From: an uncultured Chlorobiaceae bacterium
Lineage (GTDB): Bacteria > Bacteroidota > Chlorobiia > Chlorobiales > Chlorobiaceae
Direction: 5' to 3'
Assembly (NCBI GenBank): GCA_903917955.1
Contig: CAIXCO010000321.1
Location: forward strand, 1-35,748
Length of the DNA stretch: 35,748 nucleotides
Part shown: piece after piece, positions 1 through 7,887 of the stretch
Layout: every line of letters starts with the position of its first letter
How positions within the stretch are numbered: position 1 is the stretch's first letter
Position numbers and translations under genes: made by a program
Notes under the pieces: model-generated
Told to the model about the DNA's origin: nothing
The model's input: the letters and a program-made list of their open reading frames with translations, nothing else
Databases searched by the model: none

Positions 1-2
1 CA

Positions 3-1289
3 TGTTTTGCAGAGGTCGGTAACGATGTTCTTTGTGTCGATATTGACCAGAAGAAAATTGATAGTCTTAATGAGGGCCACATTCCAATTCATGAGCCTGG
101 TCTTGATGAAATTGTTGCTGCCAACATCAAGGAGGGGAGGTTACGCTTTACCTCGGATTTGCGAGAGGGAGTTGATTTTGGATTGTATCAGTTTATTGCC
201 GTAGGAACTCCTCCGGATGAAGATGGCTCGGCTGATTTACGATATGTACTCAGTGTAGCCGAAACTATAGGCAGATGCATGACGGAGTACCGGATTGTCA
301 TCAACAAATCAACCGTACCGGTTGGTACAGCCGATCTCGTGAGGGAAAAAATAGCTTTGGTTCTTGCGGAGAGAAAAGCGGATATCGACTTTGACGTGGT
401 TTCAAATCCTGAGTTTCTCAAGGAGGGTGATGCGGTCAACGATTTTATGAAACCAGAACGAATTGTTGTTGGCGTCGATAATCCACGTACCAAAGAGCTT
501 CTTCGCTTTTTGTACTCTCCCTTCAATCGTAGTCATGAGCGCTTTATCGCCATGGATGTTCGTTCAGCCGAGCTGACCAAGTATGCGGCGAACGCCATGC
601 TGGCAACAAAAATCAGTTTCATGAATGAGATTGCCAATATTGCCGAGCGGGTTGGTGCCGATGTTGAGGCTGTAAGAAAGGGGATAGGCTCTGATTCGAG
701 GATTGGGTTTTCCTTTATCTATCCGGGGATTGGTTATGGTGGTTCCTGTTTTCCCAAGGATGTTCGAGCGCTCGAAAGAACAGCACACAAGCACGGTTAT
801 CATTCACGGATTTTGCAGGCTGTCGAGGCGGTCAATCATGACCAGAAAAGCTCTATGGTCAGAAAGATAAAGGGACATTTTGAGGACGATATTGATGGGC
901 GTGTTTTTGCAATCTGGGGGCTCTCTTTCAAGCCGAATACCGATGATATGCGTGAGGCTCCGAGCCGCAGGGTTATTGATGAGCTTTTGGCTGGTGGCGC
1001 AAGGGTAAGGGTCTATGATCCGGTTTCCATGGCTGAGGTCAGAAGAATCTATGGCGAATGTGATGAGATTTTTTATGCCTCAAATCCGGAGGATGCCATA
1101 AAAAGCTCAAATGCCCTTGTGGTGTTGACAGAGTGGCTTGTTTTCCGCAGTCCCGATTTTGAAATGATTAAACGGGATCTCTCTCATCCGGTTGTTTTTG
1201 ACGGCCGCAATATCTACAGTCCTGAGTTTATGGAGCAGTTCGGATTTACCTATTACTCTATAGGCCGTCCCGCCCGGGGAGTTGTCTGA
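3..1289 (+). CDS. ugd: UDP-glucose 6-dehydrogenase, 5' end outside window
   Basis: Oxidises UDP-glucose to UDP-glucuronate with two NAD+, supplying acidic sugar for surface polysaccharides. The frame is open from base 3 with no start codon. It begins at CFAEVGNDV, so only about 20 N-terminal residues, including the first part of the Rossmann fold, are missing. The visible 428 residues carry the family landmarks: VGTPPDEDG, NKSTVPVGTA, SNPEFLKEG, the catalytic-cysteine motif GYGGSCFPKD (Cys codon 747-749) and the C-terminal SFKPNTDDMREAP. Length fits the usual 430-450 residues. The last 32 bases overlap the 3' end of the convergent thiD. The identity is clear; the sugar pathway it feeds is not shown here. 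Confidence 0.95.
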   Translation, partial: CFAEVGNDVLCVDIDQKKIDSLNEGHIPIHEPGLDEIVAANIKEGRLRFTSDLREGVDFGLYQFIAVGTPPDEDGSADLRYVLSVAETIGRCMTEYRIVINKSTVPVGTADLVREKIALVLAERKADIDFDVVSNPEFLKEGDAVNDFMKPERIVVGVDNPRTKELLRFLYSPFNRSHERFIAMDVRSAELTKYAANAMLATKISFMNEIANIAERVGADVEAVRKGIGSDSRIGFSFIYPGIGYGGSCFPKDVRALERTAHKHGYHSRILQAVEAVNHDQKSSMVRKIKGHFEDDIDGRVFAIWGLSFKPNTDDMREAPSRRVIDELLAGGARVRVYDPVSMAEVRRIYGECDEIFYASNPEDAIKSSNALVVLTEWLVFRSPDFEMIKRDLSHPVVFDGRNIYSPEFMEQFGFTYYSIGRPARGVV

Positions 1290-2109
1290 GACCCTTTTCC
1301 CATTGCCTGCATTGGTGATGCAGCGGGCCGTTTCCACTTCCGAGACGGTAAGTTGCACCTGACAGCAGCGCTTCATTCAGATAGTTTTTTGCTTTTTCAA
1401 CAGCGCTCTCCATTTTTTCTCCTCTGCCCATGAATGCCGCAATGGCCGAGGAGAGGGTGCATCCGGTACCATGAGTGTTGTCAGTCGTGATTTTTTTTGA
1501 GCTAAACCAGAAAAAACGATTGCCGTAAAGAAGGCAGTCGCGGCAGTTGTCATCATCTCCATGCCCTCCTTTTACAAGTATCGCGCTCGCTCCGTTTTCA
1601 AGCAACTTCATTGCAGCTCCCTCAATGGATTCCGGAGTTGCCGGGACCTCTTTCATGCCGAGGAGCCGGGCGGTTTCCGGTATGTTTGGGGTAATGAGTG
1701 TGGCAAGGGGAAAGAGTGTCTCTTTCATGAGATCTATCGCCTCCTCTGAAAGAAGGGGAGTTCCTCCGGAAGAGGCGAGAATGGTGTCAAGAATGACCGG
1801 CGGAGCACCTGTCAGTTCCTTAAGCAAACAGGCCACACTCTTGATGATGGTGGCGCTTCCAAGCATTCCGATTTTTACCGCATCAATCGGGATATCGGAT
1901 GCAATGGCCCTGAACTGCTCTACCAAAGAGGCTTCACTCACAGGATAGACAGCATTGATTCCCCTTGTATTTTGGGCGGTCAGGGCGGTGATAACCGATA
2001 GACCGTAACACTCCAGTGCAGCAAATGTCTTGAGGTCCGCCTGAATTCCGGCTCCACCGCTGCCGTCAGAGCCAGCAATGGTGAGGATTGTTGTGTATCT
2101 CTTTTTCAT
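1258..2109 (-). CDS. thiD: Hydroxymethylpyrimidine / phosphomethylpyrimidine kinase
   Basis: Phosphorylates HMP and then HMP-phosphate to HMP-pyrophosphate, the pyrimidine half of thiamine. The 283-residue protein has the ribokinase-like ThiD fold. The N-terminal substrate motif is GSDGSGGAGIQADLKT (about residues 13-28), TPNIPE lies in the middle, and the ATP/anion-hole motif THGTGCTLSSA follows. It is the last of three minus-strand thiamine genes, and its ATG overlaps the thiE stop by four bases, suggesting translational coupling. The final 15-20 residues are a low-similarity tail that runs into the 3' end of ugd. Confidence 0.93.
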   Translation of the reverse strand: MKKRYTTILTIAGSDGSGGAGIQADLKTFAALECYGLSVITALTAQNTRGINAVYPVSEASLVEQFRAIASDIPIDAVKIGMLGSATIIKSVACLLKELTGAPPVILDTILASSGGTPLLSEEAIDLMKETLFPLATLITPNIPETARLLGMKEVPATPESIEGAAMKLLENGASAILVKGGHGDDDNCRDCLLYGNRFFWFSSKKITTDNTHGTGCTLSSAIAAFMGRGEKMESAVEKAKNYLNEALLSGATYRLGSGNGPLHHQCRQWEKGLRQLPGRDGL

Positions 2110-2735
2110 GACCGGCTCTTTTGTATGGCGCAGAGAAGGTTGTGGGCGGCGAGGGTGGGGTCATTCGCCCTGCTCACCGCAGAAATGACGGCCACAGCGG
2201 AGGCCCCTAAGGAGATAAGCGATGCTGCGTTTTCAAGACTGATGCCTCCAATGGCTACAATCGGCAAAGAGATATGGGCGGCAGCTTGTCGCAGGGTTTC
2301 GGGGCCCAATGGAGCATACTCCTTGTCCTTTGAAGCGGTCGGAAAGATATGGCCGAAGCCGATATAGTTGGCCCCATCCTTTTTCGCCTGCATAGCCTCC
2401 TTTATAGATGAGGCAGAAACTCCGATAATGCGATCTTGTCCGAGGAGTTTTCGCGCAGCTTTAATTGGCATGTCTTGCTGGCCGAGGTGCACGCCGTCCG
2501 CTTGGCTCGCCATGGCAATATCCACACGGTCGTTAATGATGCAAAGTGCCTGGTGTTGCTGGCAAAGTTTCCGGATTGCAACAGCCCATGAAAAAAGCTG
2601 GCTTCCGGAAGCATGTTTATGGCGGAGCTGGATCATGGCTGCTCCTCCCTTGAGGGCCTGTTCTGCGAGGGAAAGAGGACTGAGGGTTTCATCGGTTATG
2701 ACGCAGAGAAATGGTGAGGAGGGCATCATGGGCAT
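2106..2735 (-). CDS. thiE: Thiamine-phosphate synthase
   Basis: Joins HMP-pyrophosphate and thiazole phosphate to thiamine phosphate. The 209-residue TIM-barrel protein shows the ThiE landmarks in order: IQLRHKHASG (substrate-binding Arg/Lys region), CIINDRVDIA, DGVHLGQQDMP, GFGHIFPTASK and the phosphate-binding AIGGIS. It lies between a ThiE/TenI paralogue upstream (shared base at 2735) and thiD downstream (four-base overlap), so the three genes probably form one transcript. Its conserved residues fit the true ThiE better than the neighbouring paralogue does. Confidence 0.92.
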   Translation of the reverse strand: MPMMPSSPFLCVITDETLSPLSLAEQALKGGAAMIQLRHKHASGSQLFSWAVAIRKLCQQHQALCIINDRVDIAMASQADGVHLGQQDMPIKAARKLLGQDRIIGVSASSIKEAMQAKKDGANYIGFGHIFPTASKDKEYAPLGPETLRQAAAHISLPIVAIGGISLENAASLISLGASAVAVISAVSRANDPTLAAHNLLCAIQKSRS

Positions 2736-3382
2736 TACAGATTCATGTTGAAATAAAGTTCTTCAATTGTGTCAGCAAATCGGCAACTCTCTTGAAAGAG
2801 GGAGAGAGCGGCAATCCCGTATGCGCCTTTTGCCATGCAGAGTGCTGCGTTTTTGGGAGTTATGCCGCCCAGTGCAAAGACGGGAAGTGAGGTTTTTTTG
2901 CAGATCGTTCCCAGTTTTTCGAGACCCTGAGGTGCCCCGTAAACTCTTTTTGAGGGGGTGTCGAAGACCGGACCGAAGAGCAGATAATCGGCACCGGCCT
3001 CTTCAACAATACGCAGGGCAGAGAAAGAGTGTACGCTGCATCCATAGATCAGTTTTGGAGCAAGAGGGCGAAGCAGCTTGGCTGAACAGGCGTTTTCCGG
3101 CAAATGCACGCCGTCAAGGCCAGCCGCAAGTGCAAGATCGAGCCGTTCATTCATCAGCAAAAGCGTGCCTTCGGGTAACTCAATTTCCCTTGCTTTGAGA
3201 GCAAGCGTCAACAGTTCTTTTGCACTGAGCTTTTTTTCCCTGATTTGCACCATACAGGGGAGTGAACGGGGGAGCCGGGTAAGTTGATTAAGGAGTAGTT
3301 TGCCCTTATCAGCACTCTCTTCTCCGCTGCTGACAAAGTAGATGCGCGGAAGGGTGACTGTTGTTGTTCGATTGCTATTCAT
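2735..3382 (-). CDS. TenI/ThiE-like thiamine-phosphate synthase family protein
   Basis: A 215-residue TIM-barrel paralogue of the adjacent ThiE. It keeps VQIREKKLSAKELL, LLMNERLDLA, GVHLPENA, LLFGPVFDTPSK and the phosphate loop ALGGITPKNA. The family contains ThiE and TenI; TenI of Bacillus is a thiazole tautomerase and lacks synthase activity. The 'HLPE' and 'CSVHS' stretches are of the TenI kind, so tautomerase is a plausible role, but the assignment is inferred. It is the first gene of the minus-strand thiamine operon. No TPP riboswitch consensus is visible in the 184 bases upstream. Confidence 0.85.
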   Translation of the reverse strand: MNSNRTTTVTLPRIYFVSSGEESADKGKLLLNQLTRLPRSLPCMVQIREKKLSAKELLTLALKAREIELPEGTLLLMNERLDLALAAGLDGVHLPENACSAKLLRPLAPKLIYGCSVHSFSALRIVEEAGADYLLFGPVFDTPSKRVYGAPQGLEKLGTICKKTSLPVFALGGITPKNAALCMAKGAYGIAALSLFQESCRFADTIEELYFNMNL

Positions 3383-3566
3383 GATAAAAAAGCTTTGAAT
3401 TGTGTCGTACTATAAATACTATTAACGGTAGTAGCAACAAACACTTTTGCTGTTGTTTTTTTTGAAGCCAGCACTCTCTTGTTTTTGTTGCTGTTTTTTT
3501 CCTGAACCCGCTTGCCTCAGAGGAGTCGGCAGCACCAGTTTCTGTAACCATCTCAACTCTTTTCTC

Positions 3567-4046
3567 GTGAGTATTATTGAAGAAAAAATTATCCAGACAG
3601 GTTTCATCTTGCCGCAGTTGGCTGCTGCGGCGGGACTCTATTCTCCTGCTATCCGGAGTGGAAACCTGGTCTACACATCAGGTCAACTCCCCCTTCTTGA
3701 CGGGAAGCTTGTGGAACCAGGTGGAAAAGGAGTGGTTAATGAGGAGCGGAAAGAGGATGCTGTTTATGCCTCCAGAGTTGCACTTCTCAATGCGCTTGCC
3801 GCAATTAAATCGGTAACAGGGACGCTCGACAGTATTGAGCGAATCGTTAAATTGACACTTTATGTCGCCAGCGAACAGGGGTTTTCGAATCAGCATCTTG
3901 TTGCCAATGGAGCCTCTTCATTGCTGCACGAGATCTTTGGGGAGCGGGGGAGCCATGCAAGAAGTGCTGTCGGTGTTGCCGCATTGCCACTCAATGCAAG
4001 TCTTGAAATTGAGCTTATCGCCCAGTGTAAATTCCCTGTCATTTAA
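3567..4046 (+). CDS. RidA/YjgF family protein (long subfamily)
   Basis: Related to RidA enamine/imine deaminases, which remove reactive 2-aminoacrylate-type intermediates. The open frame extends upstream to 3447, but residues there are low-complexity (Cys/Phe-rich). The family fold starts just after the GTG at 3567, giving 159 residues, so that start is preferred. No strong Shine-Dalgarno site is visible. Motifs are SGNLVYTSGQLP, a central VKLTLYVAS, and the C-terminal ARSAVGVAALPLNASLEIEL. The 150-160-residue length matches a distinct long YjgF branch rather than the classic 128-residue RidA, and the usual catalytic Arg is present as ARSAVG. It is divergent from the thiamine operon. The exact substrate is unknown. 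Confidence 0.85.
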   Translation: MSIIEEKIIQTGFILPQLAAAAGLYSPAIRSGNLVYTSGQLPLLDGKLVEPGGKGVVNEERKEDAVYASRVALLNALAAIKSVTGTLDSIERIVKLTLYVASEQGFSNQHLVANGASSLLHEIFGERGSHARSAVGVAALPLNASLEIELIAQCKFPVI

Positions 4047-4130
4047 GATTATTTGTAAGATTTACTGCAACACAAAAGCACTTTAATTCCTCAAGATACA
4101 TTTCACCAATCTGCTATTATAGTATCAGAA

Positions 4131-4188
4131 AAATTACCTTAAACACAGTGTTTTTTGTTTATAAAAATTGTTGTGTTCAAGGTAATTT
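4131..4188. repeat. Inverted repeat, 17-bp arms
   Basis: Arm 4131-4147 (AAATTACCTTAAACACA) pairs with 4172-4188 with a single A/C mismatch and could extend by two wobble pairs. The loop is about 20 bases. It lies 85 bases after the RidA-family stop codon. No T tract follows the second arm, so it is not a typical intrinsic terminator. It might be a processing or protein-binding site, or a remnant of a small mobile repeat. Confidence 0.7.
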
Positions 4189-4218
4189 GCTATAAGTTAA
4201 CACTGCCACATTCGTTTT

Positions 4219-4273
4219 ATTTATAATAAAAACAAAACATAATCGTCATTTGTTTTTTGTTTTTATTATAAAT
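4219..4273. repeat. Inverted repeat, 19-bp perfect A/T arms
   Basis: Arm 4219-4237 (ATTTATAATAAAAACAAAA) is the exact reverse complement of 4255-4273, with a 17-base loop. The stem is almost entirely A/T and is followed by TTTTTTTT at 4274 onward. It sits 30 bases after the first inverted repeat. It may act as a terminator, but the low G+C makes the hairpin weak. Confidence 0.7.
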
Positions 4274-4783
4274 ATTTTTTTTAAAAAAAGCAATTAATAT
4301 GTTGAATTAAACTTTATATAAAATCTATTAAACTATTTTAATTGAATCTCTTATATTATTTTATCTAATATTTTTTTATGTATTTTTTATATGTTTTAAT
4401 GTGTTTGTTGTTTGGTGTGGTTACGACTTTTTTTATTCATTTTCTTTAGTTTTTATACATATCTATTGTGATGATATGTTTATGATTTTATTTTTTTTAA
4501 TCTGATCTTATCTTTATTTTTCGTGGGTTTTGTTGTTTGTTCTGTCTTTTTTTTTCTGTTGTTCTTTATTTTTCGTGTTGTTGTTTTTTTTGGATGAAGG
4601 TTATCTTATTTTTTAGTTTCTCTGTTTTTTTATCATGATTACTGTCACTGTTATTTTCTCTTATTTTTTTTGATGCAGTATTTGCTCGCCTGGCACTGTG
4701 AAGCTCTTGTGTAGAGTGGTAGATTGGTTGCATAATGTTTTTTTGTGATTCTGATGTGTGAAGAGTAAACTGCGGTTCAGTAA

Positions 4784-6478
4784 ATGATACCCGTGTGTTC
4801 TCCCCCAATTAACAAACGCCTTATGTCCCGTATATTGATTATTGTCTTGATGCTTTTCGTACTTGTGTTTGGCATTTTTCTTGGCACCAGGCTCGACCGC
4901 AATGGAGAGGTTCTGCTTGGAAAACAGAAAAAAATTTTTGAGGCATACAGCTTGATGAAGCAGTTCTATGTTGATGAGGTTGATGGCGACAGTCTTGCGG
5001 GTGCGGGTATTCAGGGAATGGCCGAGTCCCTTGATCCTCATACGGTTTACCTTGAACCGGAAAAAGCATCTTACTCGCAAACGGAGTTTGATGGAAATTT
5101 TGATGGCATAGGCATAGAGTTTGATGTTATCAACGACACCCTTTTTGTTGTTACTCCTCTTTCGGGGGGGCCGAGTGCTTCTGTAGGAATTTCTGCCGGA
5201 GACCGTATCATTGCTATTGACTCTGTTTCAGCGGTCGGTATTACATCTCGGGAGGTGCTTGGAAAACTTAGGGGAAAGCGGGGTACGATGGTGCGGTTAC
5301 AAGTGTTCAGGCCTCTGAGTGGCAAGGTTCTGGAGTTTCTTGTTGCCAGGGGAAAAATATCGACATCGAGTATTGATGCTGCCTTCATGATTGACAACCG
5401 GGTGGGATATATTCGATTGAGTCGTTTCATTGCCACTACGGCTGATGAGTTTCACAGGGCGCTCGCTTTGTTGAAAAAGAAGGGGATGGTGCGGCTTGTT
5501 CTTGATTTACGGGGAAATCCGGGAGGATTTCTTGGACAGGCCGTGGAGGTCGCTGATGAATTTTTGCCCAAAGGGCAGTTGATTGTTTATACCAAAAGCC
5601 GCAAAGGTGGTGCGGAGGATGAGCGTTATATTGCCAGCTCTGGCGGCGGTTATGAAAAAGGTGATATGGTTGTGCTCGTTGATAAAGGAAGTGCATCGGC
5701 ATCAGAAATTCTTGCAGGGGCTTTGCAGGATAATAGAAGGGCGGTTGTTGTTGGAGAACTCTCTTTTGGGAAAGGTCTGGTGCAGCGCCAGATTCCGTTT
5801 GCTGATGGTTCGGCCCTTCGTTTAACAGTCTCACGATATTATACTCCTTCTGGGAGGCAGATTCAGCGTATCTATCGCAAGGGTGTTGCAGGAAGGGAAC
5901 ATTATTATCAGGATGTGACGACAAACATTCTTCCCCAGAAACTCTTTGCAGACCCCGAGAGTTTGTTGTATCTGAAAAACAGTGATGTTATTGTCTACAA
6001 GACGGATTCACTCCCCCTTGTGGTGGAGTCGCTCAAAGGCGGTAAGGGGGAGGTTCAGATGGCGTTGGCTGCATTGAGGGATGCTGGTGGAATTATCCCC
6101 GATTATTGGGCGACAGGCAGGTCCTCCTCCAGTTTTTATCAGTCACTCTACCAGTCAGGCTCTTTTGATGATATGGCTCGAAAGCTTCTTGATAATCCCC
6201 GCAGCTCTGTTCAGCGCTACCGGACTTCGATGGAGCGTTTCATTGCCGAATATCCTGAAGAGGCTGGTTTTGAAACTCTTGTGGTAAAGACATGCAAGGC
6301 AAAAAAAATCGCCTTCGATCAGGTTGCTTTTCTCCGGGATAGAAAATACATTGCTCGTGCCGTGAAATTGAGGATAGCCCATCAGCTTTTTGGTACAGAA
6401 GGCCAAATAAGGTTTTTGGTTCAGGGCGCTGATCCTCTCGTCAAGATAGCCGCAACAGTGCCAGTTGGTCAGCCATGA
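4784..6478 (+). CDS. C-terminal processing protease (S41 family, PDZ)
   Basis: A serine protease of the CtpA/Prc family that trims or degrades periplasmic and envelope proteins from their C termini. Order: one N-terminal membrane anchor (about residues 15-32), a PDZ domain (about 105-185), and the S41 catalytic domain (about 205-365). GSASASE carries the probable nucleophile Ser305, and Lys330 in SFGKGLVQ lies 25 residues later, the spacing of the Ser-Lys dyad in plant D1 protease. A roughly 190-residue C-terminal extension makes the protein longer (564) than typical CtpA. The start could instead be ATG 4823 (MSRILIIV), which places the anchor at the very N terminus. Neither start has a clear ribosome site. 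Confidence 0.92.
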   Translation: MIPVCSPPINKRLMSRILIIVLMLFVLVFGIFLGTRLDRNGEVLLGKQKKIFEAYSLMKQFYVDEVDGDSLAGAGIQGMAESLDPHTVYLEPEKASYSQTEFDGNFDGIGIEFDVINDTLFVVTPLSGGPSASVGISAGDRIIAIDSVSAVGITSREVLGKLRGKRGTMVRLQVFRPLSGKVLEFLVARGKISTSSIDAAFMIDNRVGYIRLSRFIATTADEFHRALALLKKKGMVRLVLDLRGNPGGFLGQAVEVADEFLPKGQLIVYTKSRKGGAEDERYIASSGGGYEKGDMVVLVDKGSASASEILAGALQDNRRAVVVGELSFGKGLVQRQIPFADGSALRLTVSRYYTPSGRQIQRIYRKGVAGREHYYQDVTTNILPQKLFADPESLLYLKNSDVIVYKTDSLPLVVESLKGGKGEVQMALAALRDAGGIIPDYWATGRSSSSFYQSLYQSGSFDDMARKLLDNPRSSVQRYRTSMERFIAEYPEEAGFETLVVKTCKAKKIAFDQVAFLRDRKYIARAVKLRIAHQLFGTEGQIRFLVQGADPLVKIAATVPVGQP

Positions 6479-6543
6479 CCGCCATACACGCATAAGGAAT
6501 GGGGTATTGGCTCTTTTTTTTTAACTGTTAAAACATTGTCATC

Positions 6544-7200
6544 ATGTCGATACTTGAAAAAATCCATAACGCCGCTTGTACGTTACGGCTTAATAATGAC
6601 TGGCTGAAAATATATACATGTCCTGTGCCAACCTCCGATTTCCTCTCGTTTGTTGCCATTGCGACCATTGATGCTCCACAACATGCCGTATTGAGTCTTT
6701 TGTATGACATTGATGTTGCTACCGAGTGGGTCTGGAAAACAAGAGAGATGAAGCTGCTGCAGGAGTTGAGTGAAGATGAGGGGCGGATCGTCTACCAGCT
6801 TGTCAGTGCTCCCTGGCCTGTTTCTGACCGGGAAATTATCACCCGATCGCAGGGCTATATGGATCCTGAAACTTCTGAAGTTTTTATCAAGCTTGAGTGT
6901 GTGGCTGATTATCTGCCTTTAAACAATAAATATGTTCGTGTTCCCGAGCTTGAGGGTGCGTGGAACATCATCCCCATTTCAGAGAATCAGTGCAGGGTTG
7001 TTTTTCGCCTTCACATTGAGCCCGGCGGAGAGATTCCTTCCTGGCTTGCCAACATCGCTGTTATTGATACACCTTATCACACCATGGTCAATTTGCGGGA
7101 AATGGTCAAGAAGGAAAAGTATATGACTCCGATTGATGCCCCCTTCAAAAAATCGGCTGAAGATGTTATCCAGCATTATGAGAAGTTTATAACCGATTGA
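6544..7200 (+). CDS. START-like (SRPBCC) lipid-binding domain protein A
   Basis: A 218-residue protein with a START/SRPBCC-type helix-grip fold, the hydrophobic-cavity fold used for lipid or polyketide binding. Recognisable START features are SAPWPVSDREIITR (where the family has the PWP...RD pattern), ADYLPLNNKYVRV, and a C-terminal helix after PYHTMVNLREMV. No signal peptide or membrane segment is visible, so it is probably cytoplasmic. It is followed 48 bases later by a clear paralogue, indicating a tandem duplication. The ligand is unknown and no pathway can be assigned from the neighbours. Confidence 0.8.
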   Translation: MSILEKIHNAACTLRLNNDWLKIYTCPVPTSDFLSFVAIATIDAPQHAVLSLLYDIDVATEWVWKTREMKLLQELSEDEGRIVYQLVSAPWPVSDREIITRSQGYMDPETSEVFIKLECVADYLPLNNKYVRVPELEGAWNIIPISENQCRVVFRLHIEPGGEIPSWLANIAVIDTPYHTMVNLREMVKKEKYMTPIDAPFKKSAEDVIQHYEKFITD

Positions 7201-7248
7201 TGTGTCGTTTTTTTGCAGCAGGCTCAATAATTTTACAAGAGAGAGTGT

Positions 7249-7887
7249 ATGGATATCGGATTAATACTTCATGGTGATTGGGAGTTTCGCGTTGAGCACA
7301 AGGGGATCAGAATTTTTTCTTCAAAGGTAAGTGGTTCTGATATTTGTGGCTTCAAGGGAGAGGCCGAGATGGTGGTTTCAATGAAAAAGTTGATCAGCCT
7401 TTTTCACGACATGGGAAGCTACTATCGCTGGGTTCATCAGCTTGCGGAGATGGATGTTCTTGAAAAAAATGATAGTACAGAGTACGTTGTGCGCCAGATC
7501 ATCAATACCCCCTGGCCATTGCAAAAGAGGGAGATGATTTTGCGTACCGGGTTGGTGCCGGTGGGAGAGAATGCCGTAGGGGTTACCATGAGGGGAGAGC
7601 CAGATTATTTGCCGGACAATCCAAAATATCACCGGGTACGTCATTCGATGGGAATGTGGGTTTTTACTCCGACCGATCACGAAACCGTCCATATCTCTTT
7701 TGTGATGCATGTCGATCCCGGAAAGGATGTCCCTGCTCCGGTCAGTAATGCCGGTATGTTTGAGGTGCCTTTCTATTCATTGAACAATATGAGGACTCTC
7801 GTGATGGATGGGTCATACAACCCACCCTATCCAGAGGAGATCGAGCGGCATCTCTCTATAGTTGAAGATGCTGCTGATAAGCCTTGA
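7249..7887 (+). CDS. START-like (SRPBCC) lipid-binding domain protein B
   Basis: A 212-residue paralogue of the preceding gene. Aligned landmarks are NTPWPLQKREMILR, PDYLPDNPKYHRV, HVDPGKDVPAPVSN and YSLNNMRTLV. It has no signal peptide. An AGAGAG stretch just upstream of the ATG is a reasonable ribosome site. The two proteins differ enough that the duplication is old, and they may bind different ligands or form a heteromer (inference). The 3' end overlaps the convergent heptose kinase gene by 32 bases. Confidence 0.8.
   Translation: MDIGLILHGDWEFRVEHKGIRIFSSKVSGSDICGFKGEAEMVVSMKKLISLFHDMGSYYRWVHQLAEMDVLEKNDSTEYVVRQIINTPWPLQKREMILRTGLVPVGENAVGVTMRGEPDYLPDNPKYHRVRHSMGMWVFTPTDHETVHISFVMHVDPGKDVPAPVSNAGMFEVPFYSLNNMRTLVMDGSYNPPYPEEIERHLSIVEDAADKP

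Larger units (their letters stand above)
4047..4783. other. AT-rich intergenic region without a gene
   Basis: A 737-base gap that is strikingly A+T rich, especially 4190-4680, where the plus strand is dominated by T runs and TTTATTTT/TTGTT patterns. No frame gives a plausible protein; the minus-strand frame reaching into it at 4661 is a shadow of the protease gene. The left part holds two large inverted repeats (listed separately). The right part presumably contains the promoter of the protease gene, but no promoter can be singled out in such AT-rich sequence. Confidence 0.8.

Noticed and set aside
3447..3566. N-terminal extension of the RidA-family protein
   Set aside because: Cys/Phe-rich low-complexity residues precede the family start; the GTG at 3567 fits the known length.
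3383..3566. TPP riboswitch upstream of the thiamine operon
   Set aside because: No CTGAGA / thi-box pattern could be found on the minus strand in this interval.
5436..5924. 162-codon minus-strand frame opposite the CtpA-type protease
   Set aside because: Composition is His/Gln/Pro-rich and unlike any protein family; the plus-strand protease is clearly coding there.
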